A stretch of DNA of 64,000 nt from Reyranella sp. (GTDB lineage: Bacteria > Pseudomonadota > Alphaproteobacteria > Reyranellales > Reyranellaceae), in assembly GCA_019750135.1 (NCBI GenBank), contig JAIEOV010000045.1, positions 33,919-97,918 on the forward strand. Direction: 5' to 3'. Position 1 is the first letter of the stretch; every line of letters starts with the position of its first letter. Positions 17,367 through 27,350 of this stretch are shown here, one piece after another. The translations under genes and the position numbers were made by a program. The notes under the pieces were generated by a model. The model ran no database searches, had not been told where the DNA came from, and worked only from the letters and a program-made list of their open reading frames with translations.

Positions 17367-17868
17367 GGCGGGCCCTGAGCCACCACAACCCGGCGAGCTG
17401 AAGGGCAGGGAGCTCGATCGCTCCCGCCTCGACCTTCGCGATGAATTCGACGAGCGGCAGTTCGTAGGCGTGGATGACCTCGCCTTCGTCGAGCGCCTGG
17501 CCGCCGACCGGCCGGGCGTTCAGCGCCAGGAACGAGTAGATGCGATTGGTCTGCAGCGCCGGATGGACCGGCGCCGAGCCGAGCGCGTGCCAGTCGTCGC
17601 TGGCGTAGCCGGTCTCCTCCAGCAATTCCCGTTGGATGGCCGCCAGCGGCGCCTCGCCGTCGTCGACCGTGCCGGCGGGGAATTCGGTGCGCACGCTGCG
17701 CACCGAGTGCCGGTACTGGTCGACCAGCACGATGTTGAGATCGGCCGTGAGCGCGATCACGTCCACCCAGTCGGGATGCTCGATGACCGGGCCGGTCGGC
17801 AGCACGCGCAACCGCAGCCACTGGTCATCGACTGCGTAGCTTGGCCGCTTCCGGTCGGAGTCGGCCAT
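17323..17868 (-). CDS. Nudix hydrolase (ADP-ribose/nucleotide-sugar pyrophosphatase type)
   Basis: I start at ATG 17868, giving 181 residues. A perfect Nudix box is present: G-TVDDG-E-APLAAIQ-RELLEETGY, matching GX5EX7REUXEEXGU. Nudix enzymes cleave nucleoside diphosphates linked to another group, using Mg2+ bound by the Glu residues. This subgroup resembles ADP-ribose or nucleotide-sugar pyrophosphatases. It lies 11 bases downstream of the nucleotide-sugar dehydrogenase gene and may control nucleotide-sugar levels. Its stop lies inside the convergent glycosyltransferase-like gene. Confidence 0.85.
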   Translation of the reverse strand: MADSDRKRPSYAVDDQWLRLRVLPTGPVIEHPDWVDVIALTADLNIVLVDQYRHSVRSVRTEFPAGTVDDGEAPLAAIQRELLEETGYASDDWHALGSAPVHPALQTNRIYSFLALNARPVGGQALDEGEVIHAYELPLVEFIAKVEAGAIELPALQLAGLWWLRARLTGRGVPGISIPFP

Positions 17869-17879
17869 GATAGCGAAGC

Positions 17880-19217
17880 TTAGCGGCCGGAGCCGAGATA
17901 GAGGATGTCGGCCACGTCGGCGAACTTGTCGGCCGGCAGGGTGCGCCATAGGTCGAGCACCGTGAGGCGCTGGCCGTTGCGCTTGCACCACGCCGGATCG
18001 ATCTCCTTGTACTCGGGCCAGCCGGTGGCGACGATCAGCAGATCGCACTCGCGCACCGCGCCCTCGAGCGAGGAGGCGCCGACGACCTTGTCGCCCAGCA
18101 CGGCGATGGCCGCGTCCTGGGCCAGCGGATCGTGGACCGACACGATGTAGCCCGCGTCGGCGAGCTTGGCCGCCAGCTTGACGCTGTGGCTCTCCTCGAC
18201 GACCGGAGTCTGCGGCTTGTAGCTGAGGCCGAGTAGGGCGATGCGCATGCCGGCCTTGGCGAACTTGGCGACGAGGCCGCTCAGCCGCTCGATCTGGTGG
18301 TTGTTGATGCGGTCGGTGGCCTCGGCGACGTCGGCGCGGGCGCCGATCTTGCGGGCCAGCGCCGCGAAGGCGACGTTGTCGCGCGGGAAGCAGGGGCCGC
18401 CGTAACCCATCGCGCCTTTGAGGTACTTCGCCCCGATGCGGGTGTCGGCGCCCAGGGCCTTGGTCACGACGTCGACGTCGGCGCCCGGCAGGCGGTCGCA
18501 GATGTCGGCCAGCATGTTGGCGTAGGAGATCTTGGTGGTGACGTAGGTGTTGACCGAGATCTTGGTCAGCTCGGCGCTGACGAAGTTCATGCGCTGCACC
18601 GGCGGCTTCTTCTCGCACATCTGCAGGTAGATGGTCTGCAGCACGTCGCCGGCCTTGGTGTCGCTCTCGCCGATCAGGATCGAATCGGGGAACAGCATGT
18701 CGCGCACGACGCTGCCCAGGGCGATGAATTCCGGATTGTAGCAGAGGCCGAGATCGGGTCCGACCTTGCGGCCCGACGCCGCCTCCAGCGCCGCTCTGAT
18801 CTCGCCGCCGGTGCTGCCGGGCATCACCGTGCTGGTGATGTTCACCATGTGATAGCCCTTCTTGTTGCGCAGGGCCTTGCCGAGCGATTCCATCGCCTGC
18901 AGCACGAAGCGGTTGGAGAAGAAGCCGGTGCTGTCGGACGGGGTCGGCACGATCACGAAGGTCGCGTCGCTCTTCTGGATGGCCTCGTTGGGATCCATCG
19001 TGGCCGACAGCCGCTCCTTGTTGGCGGCGATCAGCTCGTTGAGCTGCGGCTCGACGATCGGCATCTTGCCGGCATTGAGCGAGTCGACCAGCACCTTGCT
19101 GACGTCGTGGCCGATGACGGTGAAGCCGCGGCTGGCGAGCACCGCGGCGAGCGGCGCTCCGAGCTTGCCGAGGCCGACGACCGACACGCGAGGGAGAGTT
19201 GCTGAAGTCATTTCCAT
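17880..19217 (-). CDS. UDP-glucose/GDP-mannose 6-dehydrogenase family protein
   Basis: A 445-residue nucleotide-sugar dehydrogenase using ATG 19217 (a second ATG follows two codons later). The NAD-binding motif is VSVVGLGKLGAPLA. The catalytic Cys is in MGYGGPCFPRDN, the hallmark of the family. Such enzymes oxidise C6 of UDP-glucose, UDP-N-acetyl-mannosamine or GDP-mannose to the uronic acid in two NAD-dependent steps. The precise sugar is not resolvable. It pairs with the Nudix gene and probably feeds a uronic acid into the adjacent polysaccharide pathway. Confidence 0.87.
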   Translation of the reverse strand: MEMTSATLPRVSVVGLGKLGAPLAAVLASRGFTVIGHDVSKVLVDSLNAGKMPIVEPQLNELIAANKERLSATMDPNEAIQKSDATFVIVPTPSDSTGFFSNRFVLQAMESLGKALRNKKGYHMVNITSTVMPGSTGGEIRAALEAASGRKVGPDLGLCYNPEFIALGSVVRDMLFPDSILIGESDTKAGDVLQTIYLQMCEKKPPVQRMNFVSAELTKISVNTYVTTKISYANMLADICDRLPGADVDVVTKALGADTRIGAKYLKGAMGYGGPCFPRDNVAFAALARKIGARADVAEATDRINNHQIERLSGLVAKFAKAGMRIALLGLSYKPQTPVVEESHSVKLAAKLADAGYIVSVHDPLAQDAAIAVLGDKVVGASSLEGAVRECDLLIVATGWPEYKEIDPAWCKRNGQRLTVLDLWRTLPADKFADVADILYLGSGR

Positions 19218-19356
19218 GTCCGTTTTGGGGGCCGGTACTGATACTGGCGGCACGCGCGGGACGCCACCCCGAATTTGCAGCATTTCAGAGAGGATTCGCT
19301 GCTTGCGCTGCCCCGCCGCAGGGGCGAAAAATCGCCCTTCATAAGCGAGGAACCGA

Positions 19357-20850
19357 ATGAAAGTGGAATTTTCGGCCTTTCCGAAGGCCTTCTCGGGCAA
19401 TGTCGCGGCCTTCGTAGCGGCCGACAAGCAACTCCTGGCAACTGCACAATCGATCAACAAGGACGTCGGCGAGACCGTCGCGCGGGCGATCGACGCCAGC
19501 CGGTTCACCGGCGCCAAGGGCCAGTCGCTGACCGTGCTGGGGCAGGCCGGCGATATCGCGCGCCTCACGCTGCTCGGTGTCGGCAAGAACCGCGAACTCG
19601 ACGCCCGCGGCGCCGAGGCCCTGGGCGGCATCGTTGCGGCCGAGGCCAATGCGGCCGGGCAGAAAGTGGTGAGCGTCGCGGTCGACGCGGTCAAGGGCAG
19701 CAGGCTGACGCCCGGCCAGATCGCGGCCCGCATTGCGCTCGGCGCCCGCCTGCGCAACTACCGCTTCGACAAATACAAGACCAAGGACAAGCCGGAGCAG
19801 AAGAACTCGCTCGAGCAGATCACGATCTTCGTCGCCGGTCCGGCCGATGCGCGCAAGGCCTGGGATCGGCTCGAGCCCACCGTGGACGCGGTGTTCTTCG
19901 CCCGCGACCTGGTGAGCGAGCCCGCCAACGTGCTCTATCCCGCCGAGTTCGCCCGCCGCGCCCGCGAGCTCACCAAGCTCGGCGTCAAGGTCGAGATCCT
20001 GGGCGAGGCCGAGATGAAGAAGCTCGGCATGAACGTGCTGCTGGGCGTCGGCCAGGGCAGCGAGCGCGAATCGCAGTTGCTGGTGATGCACTGGATGAAC
20101 GGGCCGAAGTCGCAGGCCCCGGTCGCGCTGATCGGCAAGGGCGTGTGCTTCGACACCGGCGGCATCTCGCTGAAGCCGGCCGGCGGCATGGAGGACATGA
20201 AGTGGGACATGGGCGGCGCGGGCGCCGTCACCGGCGCCATGCACCTGCTGGCCGGCCGGAAGGCACGGGCCAACGTCATCGGCGTCTGCGCCCTGGTCGA
20301 GAACATGCCGGACGGCAACGCCCAGCGGCCGGGCGACGTGGTCAAAAGCATGTCGGGCCAGACCGTGGAGGTCATCAACACCGACGCCGAGGGCCGGCTG
20401 ATCCTGTGCGACGCCATGTGGTACGCCCAGGAGAAGTTCAAGCCGCAGGCCATGGTCGAGCTGTCGACCCTGACCGGCGCCATCATCGTGGCGCTGGGCC
20501 ACGAGCGCGCCGGCCTGTTCAGCAATAATACTCAGCTATCCAACCGGCTGCGCGCCGCCGGCGCGGGGATCGGCGAGAAGCTGTGGCGCCTGCCGCTCGG
20601 TCCGAAGTACGACAAGATGATCGATTCCGAGATCGCCGACATGCGCAACGTCACCAACAGCCGCGACGCCAGCTCGATCACGGCGGCGCAGTTCCTGCAG
20701 CGCTTCGTGCAGGACGGCGTCGCCTGGGCCCATCTCGACATCGCCGGCATGGCCTGGTCGAACAAGGGCGACAGCACGACGCCGAAGGGCGCCACCGCCT
20801 ACGGCGTGCGCCTGCTCGATACCTGGATCGCCGACAACTACGAGAAGTGA
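19357..20850 (+). CDS. pepA: Leucyl aminopeptidase (cytosol aminopeptidase, M17)
   Basis: A 497-residue M17 metallopeptidase, close to the usual 480-500. The C-terminal catalytic domain has the metal-binding GKGVCFDTGGISLKP and the family signature NTDAEGRL. It removes N-terminal residues from peptides using two divalent metals and normally forms hexamers in the cytosol. A GCGAGGA ribosome-binding sequence sits 5 bases before the ATG. It is divergent from the dehydrogenase gene (139-base gap) and is followed 6 bases later by holC, a conserved pairing in many proteobacteria. Confidence 0.95.
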   Translation: MKVEFSAFPKAFSGNVAAFVAADKQLLATAQSINKDVGETVARAIDASRFTGAKGQSLTVLGQAGDIARLTLLGVGKNRELDARGAEALGGIVAAEANAAGQKVVSVAVDAVKGSRLTPGQIAARIALGARLRNYRFDKYKTKDKPEQKNSLEQITIFVAGPADARKAWDRLEPTVDAVFFARDLVSEPANVLYPAEFARRARELTKLGVKVEILGEAEMKKLGMNVLLGVGQGSERESQLLVMHWMNGPKSQAPVALIGKGVCFDTGGISLKPAGGMEDMKWDMGGAGAVTGAMHLLAGRKARANVIGVCALVENMPDGNAQRPGDVVKSMSGQTVEVINTDAEGRLILCDAMWYAQEKFKPQAMVELSTLTGAIIVALGHERAGLFSNNTQLSNRLRAAGAGIGEKLWRLPLGPKYDKMIDSEIADMRNVTNSRDASSITAAQFLQRFVQDGVAWAHLDIAGMAWSNKGDSTTPKGATAYGVRLLDTWIADNYEK

Positions 20851-20856
20851 TGGCGG

Positions 20857-21309
20857 ATGGCGACCGAGATCAACTTCTACCATTTGACTCGTTCGTCGCT
20901 CGAAGACGCCTTGCCCCGCCTGCTGACCAAGACCCTGCAGGCGGGCGAGCGGGCGGTCGTGATTCTGGGCTCGCCCGAGCGCGTCGATGCCCTCAACACG
21001 CATCTGTGGGCCTGCGATCCCAACGGCTTCCTGCCGCATGGCGCCGCCAAGGACGGCGAAGCCGATCGCCAGCCGATCTGGCTGACGCATCTCGACGAGA
21101 ATCCCAACGGTGCGAAGTTCCTGTTCATGGCTGACCGTGCGCGCTCGGAGAAGGTCGGCGACTATAAGCGCTGCTTCGAGCTGTTCGACGGCCGCGATGA
21201 CACCGCCGTCTCCGAATCCCGCGAACGCTGGAAGGCCTACAAGGCCGCCGGCCACACGGTCGTCTACTGGCAACAGACGCCGAGCGGCGGCTGGGAGAAG
21301 AAGGCTTGA
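20857..21309 (+). CDS. holC: DNA polymerase III chi subunit
   Basis: A 150-residue protein with the HolC pattern: an N-terminal INFYHLTRSSLEDALPRLL, a central LNTHLWACDPNGFLPHG and a C-terminal acidic/aromatic segment. Chi links the clamp-loader to single-stranded-DNA-binding protein during replication. Position directly after pepA is the classical arrangement and supports the call. It ends next to a hairpin repeat and a convergent FkbM gene. Confidence 0.88.
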   Translation: MATEINFYHLTRSSLEDALPRLLTKTLQAGERAVVILGSPERVDALNTHLWACDPNGFLPHGAAKDGEADRQPIWLTHLDENPNGAKFLFMADRARSEKVGDYKRCFELFDGRDDTAVSESRERWKAYKAAGHTVVYWQQTPSGGWEKKA

Positions 21310-21310
21310 T

Positions 21311-21364
21311 GGGAGCGCGGGCCTCTGGCCCGCATTCATGAGCGGGCCGGAGGCCCGCGCTCCC
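21311..21364. repeat. Modular hairpin repeat, locus 2 (two inverted units)
   Basis: Left unit GGGAGCGCGGGCC-TCT-GGCCCGC and right unit GCGGGCC-GGA-GGCCCGCGCTCCC, joined by ATTCATGA. The two inner loops differ (TCT and TCC read in the same orientation) while the arms remain paired. It fills the space between the convergent stops of holC and the FkbM gene, and, as at locus 1, the outer CTCCC is directly followed by TTAG carrying the neighbour's stop codon. Confidence 0.88.
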
Positions 21365-22450
21365 TTAGTGACGCTTCTCGCGCGGGAACCAGTAGCCGCG
21401 CCAGGCCGACTTCAGGCGCTCCCAGGCCGGGACGGGCCCCTCGGGGCGATAGAAGCCCGGCTGGTCCGCTTCGAAGGTCGCCATGTACTCGCGATAGGGC
21501 AGCGGCCGGCGGCGCTGGGGCTGCGTCTGCGCGGCCAACAGGTCGAGGCCGGCATCGATGTCGAACAGCGAGGTAAACTCGGCGCGGCGCGCGAGCAGGA
21601 GCTCGGCTGCCGCATCGGGCACCTGCCACGCGGCAAGGACCGCCGCGAGCTTGGCGAGCTTCTCTAGTCTGAATGCAGGGCCGGGCGTCGCCACCACGTC
21701 ACGTGCGTAGTACGCCTCGCCCTGGAACGGCCGGCCTGACACTGTCTCGGCCGGTGTCGGCCAGATGTAGCGGGCGGGCAGCGCGCGGACCGAGAAGTTG
21801 CGTACGTCGAGGCGGAACAAGTCGAAGCCGTGCGCCCGCATGAAGCGGTCGGTGTTGTGGAAGCTGTGCTCATCGGCATCGCCCCGGCCGACGAAGTTGA
21901 CCTCCAGCTGCACCGCGATCACCTGCAGCGCATCGAAGCGCCCGGCGAAGGATTGCAGGATGTCGAAGTCCGCGCCGTCGACGTCGAGCTTTATGTAGTC
22001 GAGATCACTCCAGCCGCGCTCGGCCAGCAGGTCGGGCAGCACGACGGGCTTCTTCGGATCGGCCAGCCCCGTCATCTCCCACGCATTGTGCCGCAGCTGC
22101 TCCTCGGTCGAGGCCTGCTTCAGCCGTGCGTCGCGAATCTCCCGCGTGCGCATGAAGCTCATGCGATCGCGCATCCTCATGATCAGCGGCGCCGCCGGCC
22201 CGGCCGATATGTCGACCGGCTTGTCGGCCGAGCGCGCGGCGAAGGCCGCGAGGTACGCCACGTCCGGATTGCGCTCCAGCCCCGCCAGCCGCTTGCACTC
22301 GGTGACGCTGGCATCGATGCCCAGCGCCTGCAGCCGGGGCTCGAAGGCCCGCCACAACGGATCGAGGCCGCCCGAGCAGCCGATGTCGAGCAGCCTAAAC
22401 TTCTCGCTCTTGAGACTTTCGGCGATGAGCGCCGGAAACGACGATGCCAT
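21365..22450 (-). CDS. FkbM-family methyltransferase
   Basis: A 361-residue protein. Motif I is FRLLDIGCSGGLDPLWRAF and the FkbM-type core includes YIKLDVDGADFDILQSF and VQLEVNFVGRGD. FkbM-family enzymes O-methylate sugars and natural products with SAM. The C-terminal 100 residues look like an added helical region. It follows the cyclase-family gene by 10 bases on the same strand, but nothing links the two functionally. The target is unknown. Confidence 0.8.
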   Translation of the reverse strand: MASSFPALIAESLKSEKFRLLDIGCSGGLDPLWRAFEPRLQALGIDASVTECKRLAGLERNPDVAYLAAFAARSADKPVDISAGPAAPLIMRMRDRMSFMRTREIRDARLKQASTEEQLRHNAWEMTGLADPKKPVVLPDLLAERGWSDLDYIKLDVDGADFDILQSFAGRFDALQVIAVQLEVNFVGRGDADEHSFHNTDRFMRAHGFDLFRLDVRNFSVRALPARYIWPTPAETVSGRPFQGEAYYARDVVATPGPAFRLEKLAKLAAVLAAWQVPDAAAELLLARRAEFTSLFDIDAGLDLLAAQTQPQRRRPLPYREYMATFEADQPGFYRPEGPVPAWERLKSAWRGYWFPREKRH

Positions 22451-22460
22451 CCCGGAGAGA

Positions 22461-23498
22461 TTACACGGTCGCCACGGGCGTTGCAGGCGAACCGACCGCG
22501 CCCGGCAGCCGCAGCGGCGGCGCCGTCAGCAGGAAGCGCGAGCGCTTCTTGTCGCGCAGCCACAGCGCCAGGTCCTTCAGCCACCAGATCTCGCCGAGAT
22601 TGAGCCCGAGCTTGAACAGGCAGTGATTGTGGATGGGCAGCGACGGATGCTCAGCGTTGTCGGGGCCGGGCAGGGCGGGGACGGCTTCGACGCCGTAATT
22701 GTCGGCGATCAGGGCCGAGATCTGGCTGTCGGTGATCCACTGCAGCAGCCGCTTGTCGCGGCCGTCGAGCACTGCGCACATCGCATGGGCGCGCGCCGGG
22801 TCGACCTTCTTGTCCATCTTGACGATCTCATCGGTGAAGCCGGTGTAGAGCAGCAGCATGTCGCCCGGCTCAACCACCACCTTGTCGGCCTCCAGCACCT
22901 TGCGGAAGTCGTCGTAGTTCACATACTTGTGGTCGCGGCCGAAATGCTTATCGAGGTCGACCAGAACCGCGCGACCCTGGATCGCCTTGGCCGCCATGTT
23001 CTCGACGCCGAGCTTGTGGGCGTAGCTCAAATGCCCGCAGCCGTCGCGCCCGGCGTCGGGCTGCGGGCCGATCACGTCGATGCCGGCCTTGAAGCCGTTG
23101 TAGTAGAGCGGCTCGGGCACGCCGTCGCCGTCGGCATCGAAGAAGCCGCCGACATGGGCGAGCGTGTCCCACTGCGTCGAATATTGCAGCGTCAGGATCA
23201 CGCGATCGTCGCTTGCCACGTCGACGAACAACGGGTTGATGGTCTTGGTGTGGAAGTTGAAGCGCCAGCCGTTCTCGTCGCCCGTCGGCGACAGCACCGG
23301 CGGCAGGCGGCGCGGGTTCAGCACGTTGCCGCCCGGCAGGTCGAGCGGCAGGCTGAGGCAGAACGACCGGCCTTCCTTTACCTCGGCGATGCCTTCGAGC
23401 ACTTTTGCAGGCGTGATGAGGTTCAGCCGGCCAAGCTGATCGTCGTCACCCCAATCGCCCCAGGTCGAGCCATCGGGACGGTGCTTCCAGCGCTTCAT
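22461..23498 (-). CDS. Cyclase-family (kynurenine formamidase-like) hydrolase
   Basis: A 345-residue protein of the metal-dependent cyclase family. The motif STQWDTLAHVGG matches the Asp-Thr-x-x-His metal site, and the N-terminal DGSTWGDWGDDDQLGRLN is typical of the larger members of this family. Members hydrolyse amides or lactones (for example N-formylkynurenine), but this long subgroup has no settled substrate. AAGGGAG lies 8 bases before the ATG. It is the first gene of a leftward pair with the FkbM gene. Confidence 0.78.
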   Translation of the reverse strand: MKRWKHRPDGSTWGDWGDDDQLGRLNLITPAKVLEGIAEVKEGRSFCLSLPLDLPGGNVLNPRRLPPVLSPTGDENGWRFNFHTKTINPLFVDVASDDRVILTLQYSTQWDTLAHVGGFFDADGDGVPEPLYYNGFKAGIDVIGPQPDAGRDGCGHLSYAHKLGVENMAAKAIQGRAVLVDLDKHFGRDHKYVNYDDFRKVLEADKVVVEPGDMLLLYTGFTDEIVKMDKKVDPARAHAMCAVLDGRDKRLLQWITDSQISALIADNYGVEAVPALPGPDNAEHPSLPIHNHCLFKLGLNLGEIWWLKDLALWLRDKKRSRFLLTAPPLRLPGAVGSPATPVATV

Positions 23499-23616
23499 TC
23501 GAGAATCTCCCTTCGATGCGCGGGGAGACTAGCGTGCGCCGCAGCATCACGCACGCATGGCTCCTAGGCACAATTCCGCAAACGAAACTGTCGGGGATCG
23601 ACTATCATCCGCCGCC

Positions 23617-24846
23617 ATGTCCGCTGCTGCAGTACCCGCGTCCCGCGACGTTCGTGTCATCAGTCTGATCGGCGCCGCTCACGGCGCCAGCCACTTCTAT
23701 CAGCTCGCCTTCGCCACGATGCTGCTGATCGTGCGCCAGGAGGCGGGGCTCAGCTTCGAGGAAGTCGGCTTATTGGCCGGCACCTTCTACGGTGTCTCAG
23801 GCATTACCCAGACCATGGCGGGCTTCGCCGTCGACCGCTTCGGCGCGCGGCCGATCCTCGCTGGCGGCCTGTTCACCATCGGTGTTGCCCTGGCGCTGAT
23901 ATCGGCGGCGCATTCCTTCTGGGCCTTTGCCGCCATCGCGGTAATCGCAGGCGCCGGCAACTCGGTATTCCACCCCGCCGACTTCGCGCTACTCAACGCC
24001 TCGGTGAATCCCAGCCGCCTCGGTCGGGCCTTCAGCATCCATGGCGTCGGCGGCTCGCTCGGCTGGGCGGCGGCGCCGGTGATGTATTTCCTCGACAGCA
24101 TGTTCGGCTGGGTCGGCGCGGCCCTGATCGGCGCTCTGCCGGGCTTGGTGCTGTCGGTCCTGGTGTGGACGCATCGCACCGATCTGATCGACCATCGCAT
24201 CAAGGACCGTGCCGCAGCTCATCACCATGCCGCCAAGCCGATGGTCGCGCTGTTCGTGCAGCCCGCGATCCTGATCTGCCTCGTCTACTTCGCGTTGATC
24301 GCTGCCAACACCGTCGGTATCCAGCAGTTCGCCGTGCCGGCCTGGGTCAGCATGTTCGGCGTCAGCGAGAACTATGCCGCGTTGTGCCTGATCGTGTTCA
24401 TCGTCGGCTCGGCGGGCGGTGTGCTGGTCGGTGGCCTGTTCGCCGACCGTGTGCATCGGCATGACCGCGTGGCGACGATCGGCCTGCTGATCGCCGGCGC
24501 CCTGACCCTGCCGATCGCCACCCAGTCCGTCTCGCCGGCACTGCTGTTGCCGCTGCTCGCGCTGGCCGGCGCGGCGGGCGGCGCCACCGGCCCGTCGCGC
24601 GACATGATCGTGCGCAGCGCCACGCCGCCCGGCGCTTCGGGCAAAGTGTTCGGCTTCGTCTATTCCGGCCTGGACGTCGGGTCGTTCCTGGCGCCGCCGC
24701 TCTTCGGCTGGCTGATGGGCGCGGGCCATCCCGCCGTGATCTTCTGGATCGCCATCGTCCTCTACGTTATCAACGCCGGCTTGGTGATGGCGATCCGGCA
24801 GACCACCGCGGTGAGAGCGGCACCTCTTCCGACCGCAGCGGAATAG
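23617..24846 (+). CDS. Major facilitator superfamily transporter
   Basis: A 409-residue, 12-helix MFS protein if started at ATG 23617. An in-frame ATG at 23557 would add 20 polar residues; neither start has a good ribosome-binding site. The loop between helices 2 and 3 has the MFS pattern in AGFAVDRFGARPIL, and a repeat occurs in GLFADRVHRHDRVA after the seventh-eighth helices. It probably exports or imports a small molecule with protons in the inner membrane. The substrate is unknown. It is divergent from the cyclase gene. Confidence 0.82.
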   Translation: MSAAAVPASRDVRVISLIGAAHGASHFYQLAFATMLLIVRQEAGLSFEEVGLLAGTFYGVSGITQTMAGFAVDRFGARPILAGGLFTIGVALALISAAHSFWAFAAIAVIAGAGNSVFHPADFALLNASVNPSRLGRAFSIHGVGGSLGWAAAPVMYFLDSMFGWVGAALIGALPGLVLSVLVWTHRTDLIDHRIKDRAAAHHHAAKPMVALFVQPAILICLVYFALIAANTVGIQQFAVPAWVSMFGVSENYAALCLIVFIVGSAGGVLVGGLFADRVHRHDRVATIGLLIAGALTLPIATQSVSPALLLPLLALAGAAGGATGPSRDMIVRSATPPGASGKVFGFVYSGLDVGSFLAPPLFGWLMGAGHPAVIFWIAIVLYVINAGLVMAIRQTTAVRAAPLPTAAE

Positions 24847-24867
24847 CGCACGACCGAAGTCATGCGC
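24845..24867. repeat. Small inverted repeat between convergent genes
   Basis: AGCGCA and TGCGCT face each other across 11 bases between the convergent stops of the MFS and ABC-F genes. It has no T tract and is not part of the modular repeat family. It could be a weak terminator. Confidence 0.3.
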
Positions 24868-24873
24868 TGTGTG

Positions 24874-26784
24874 TCACGCCGCTTCGTAGGCTTCCTGCGC
24901 CACCAGCCATTCGTGCTCGGCGTGGGCGATCTCGCGCTCCAGCCGGACCTTTTCCTTCTGTAGGTCGGCGACGTTGATCCCGGGATCGCTGTAGGTCTCG
25001 GGCGCCGCCAGCTTGGCCTCGATGTCGCTGCGCTGCTTGTTGAGCTTGGCGATGCCCTTCTCCAGCGTCTCCAGCGCCTTCTTGAGCGGCGCGCGCTTGG
25101 CCCGCGACTCGGCGGACTGCTTGCGCTGTTCCTTCTTGGCTGGCTCAGGCGCGGGCGGCGGCGCCGTCGCGGCCGCCTCGCGCTCGCGCTTGCCGGCCTT
25201 GCCGCTCTTGCCGCCATTGCGCTCGCGCAACAGCCTGGCCTGGTAATCGTCGATGTCGCCGTCGAATGGCGTCACCTTGCCGTCGGCCACGACCCAAAGC
25301 TGGTCAGCCACCAGTTTCACCAGATGCGTGTCGTGGCTCACCAGGACGACGGCGCCGTCGAAGTCGTTGATGGCGTCGACCAGCGAGGCGCGCGCATCCA
25401 TGTCGAGATGGTTGGTCGGCTCGTCGAGCAGCAGCAGATGAGGGGCGTTGCGCGTGGCCAGCGACAGCAGCAGCCGCGTCTTCTCACCGCCCGACAGCAG
25501 GCCGACCTTGAGGTCGGCGCGGTCGCGGCTGAAGCCGAAGCGGCCGAGCTGGGCGCGCACCTTGGTCTCGCCCGCCGTCGGCCCGAGCGCGCTCGACATG
25601 TGGTTGAAGGGCGTGGCCTCGTAGTCGAGGCTCTCCTCCTGGTCCTGCGAGAAGTAGCCGATGCGCAGCTTCGAGGAGCGCTTGATGCGGCCTTCGCGCG
25701 GCTTCAGGCGATCCGACAGGACCCGGATGAACGTCGACTTGCCGTTGCCGTTCTGGCCGAGCAGCGCGATGCGGTCGTCCATGTCCAGCCGCAGGTCGAG
25801 CTTGCGCAGCACGGGGGGGCCGTCGCCGTAGCCGACCGTGACCTCGTCGATCGTCTCGATCGGCGAGGGCAGGTGATCGGGGGCCGGGAAGTTGAAGGCG
25901 ATCCGCTCGTCGACCGGGACGGTGGCGATCGGCCCGAGCTTCTCGATCATCTTGATGCGCGACTGCGCCTGGCGCGCCTTGCTGGCCTTGGCCTTGAAGC
26001 GGTCGACGAAGGCCTGCATGTGCTTGCGCTGGGCGGCGACCTTGGCCTGCTGGGCGGCGTCGTGCTCGAGCCGCTCCGCGCGCGTGCGCTCGAAACGGTC
26101 ATAGTTGCCGTTGTAGGTGACGAGCTTCTGCTGGTCGATGTGCACGATGTGGTCGCAGACGTCGTTCAAGAGGTCGCGGTCGTGGCTCACCATCAGCAGC
26201 GTATGGCGGAAGCGGCGCAGATGCTCGGTCAGCCACAGCATCGCCTCGAGGTCGAGATGGTTCGACGGCTCGTCGAGGATCAGCAGGTCGGGATTGCTGA
26301 ACAGCGTGCCGGCCAGCGCCACGCGCATGCGCCAGCCGCCGGAGAATTCGCCGCAGGGCCGGGATTGGGCCGCATTGTCGAAACCGAGGCCGTTCAGGAT
26401 TGAGGCGGCCCGTGCCGGCGCCGAGGCGGCGCCGATCTCCTCGAGCCGGGCATGGATCTCCGCCAGCCGGTGGCCGTCGTGGCAGATCTCGTCCTCGGCC
26501 AGCAGGGCCGTGCGCTCGACGTCGGCCGCCAGCACGGCATCCAGCACCGTGACGTCGCCACCGGGAGGGTCCTGCGGGACCGAGCCGATGCGCATGCGGC
26601 CCGTCATGTTGATGTTGCCGCCGTCGGCCTCGAATTCGCCCTGGATCAGCTTCAGCAGCGTCGATTTGCCCGCGCCGTTGCGGCCGACCAGGCCGACCTT
26701 CCAGCCGTCGGAAATGGCCGCCGAGGCGCGGTCGAACAGGACGCGCTCGCCGTGGCGAAAGGAGAGGTCGTTGACGTGCAGCAT
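24874..26784 (-). CDS. ABC-F family ATPase (Uup/YheS type)
   Basis: I start at ATG 26784 (MLHVNDLSFRHG), giving 636 residues with two ABC domains. Walker A motifs are GRNGAGKSTLL and GQNGNGKSTF, signatures are SGGWRMR and LSGGEKTRLLL, and both are followed by LDEPTNHLD-type Walker B sequences. There are no membrane segments. A charged coiled-coil tail lies at about 540-630. ABC-F proteins act on the ribosome or on DNA repair intermediates rather than in transport. The C-terminal coiled coil resembles Uup and YheS. Confidence 0.9.
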   Translation of the reverse strand: MLHVNDLSFRHGERVLFDRASAAISDGWKVGLVGRNGAGKSTLLKLIQGEFEADGGNINMTGRMRIGSVPQDPPGGDVTVLDAVLAADVERTALLAEDEICHDGHRLAEIHARLEEIGAASAPARAASILNGLGFDNAAQSRPCGEFSGGWRMRVALAGTLFSNPDLLILDEPSNHLDLEAMLWLTEHLRRFRHTLLMVSHDRDLLNDVCDHIVHIDQQKLVTYNGNYDRFERTRAERLEHDAAQQAKVAAQRKHMQAFVDRFKAKASKARQAQSRIKMIEKLGPIATVPVDERIAFNFPAPDHLPSPIETIDEVTVGYGDGPPVLRKLDLRLDMDDRIALLGQNGNGKSTFIRVLSDRLKPREGRIKRSSKLRIGYFSQDQEESLDYEATPFNHMSSALGPTAGETKVRAQLGRFGFSRDRADLKVGLLSGGEKTRLLLSLATRNAPHLLLLDEPTNHLDMDARASLVDAINDFDGAVVLVSHDTHLVKLVADQLWVVADGKVTPFDGDIDDYQARLLRERNGGKSGKAGKREREAAATAPPPAPEPAKKEQRKQSAESRAKRAPLKKALETLEKGIAKLNKQRSDIEAKLAAPETYSDPGINVADLQKEKVRLEREIAHAEHEWLVAQEAYEAA

Positions 26785-26897
26785 GGGGCCGCGGCGTTTA
26801 GCACGCGGAAAGGCCCGGTCCAACCGGCTTGCCGGGCCAAAACCCGGCGTTTATAAGGCGCGCCCACGCGCTGAAAGCACACGCTGAAGAGGGATTC

Positions 26898-27320
<423 letters not shown>

Positions 27321-27350
27321 GCGAAATGGCCTCTCCGCTGCATCCTCATG

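Noticed and set aside
17869..18618. N-terminal extension of the Nudix frame into the dehydrogenase gene
   Set aside because: It is Arg-rich out-of-frame sequence; the Nudix fold starts after ATG 17868.
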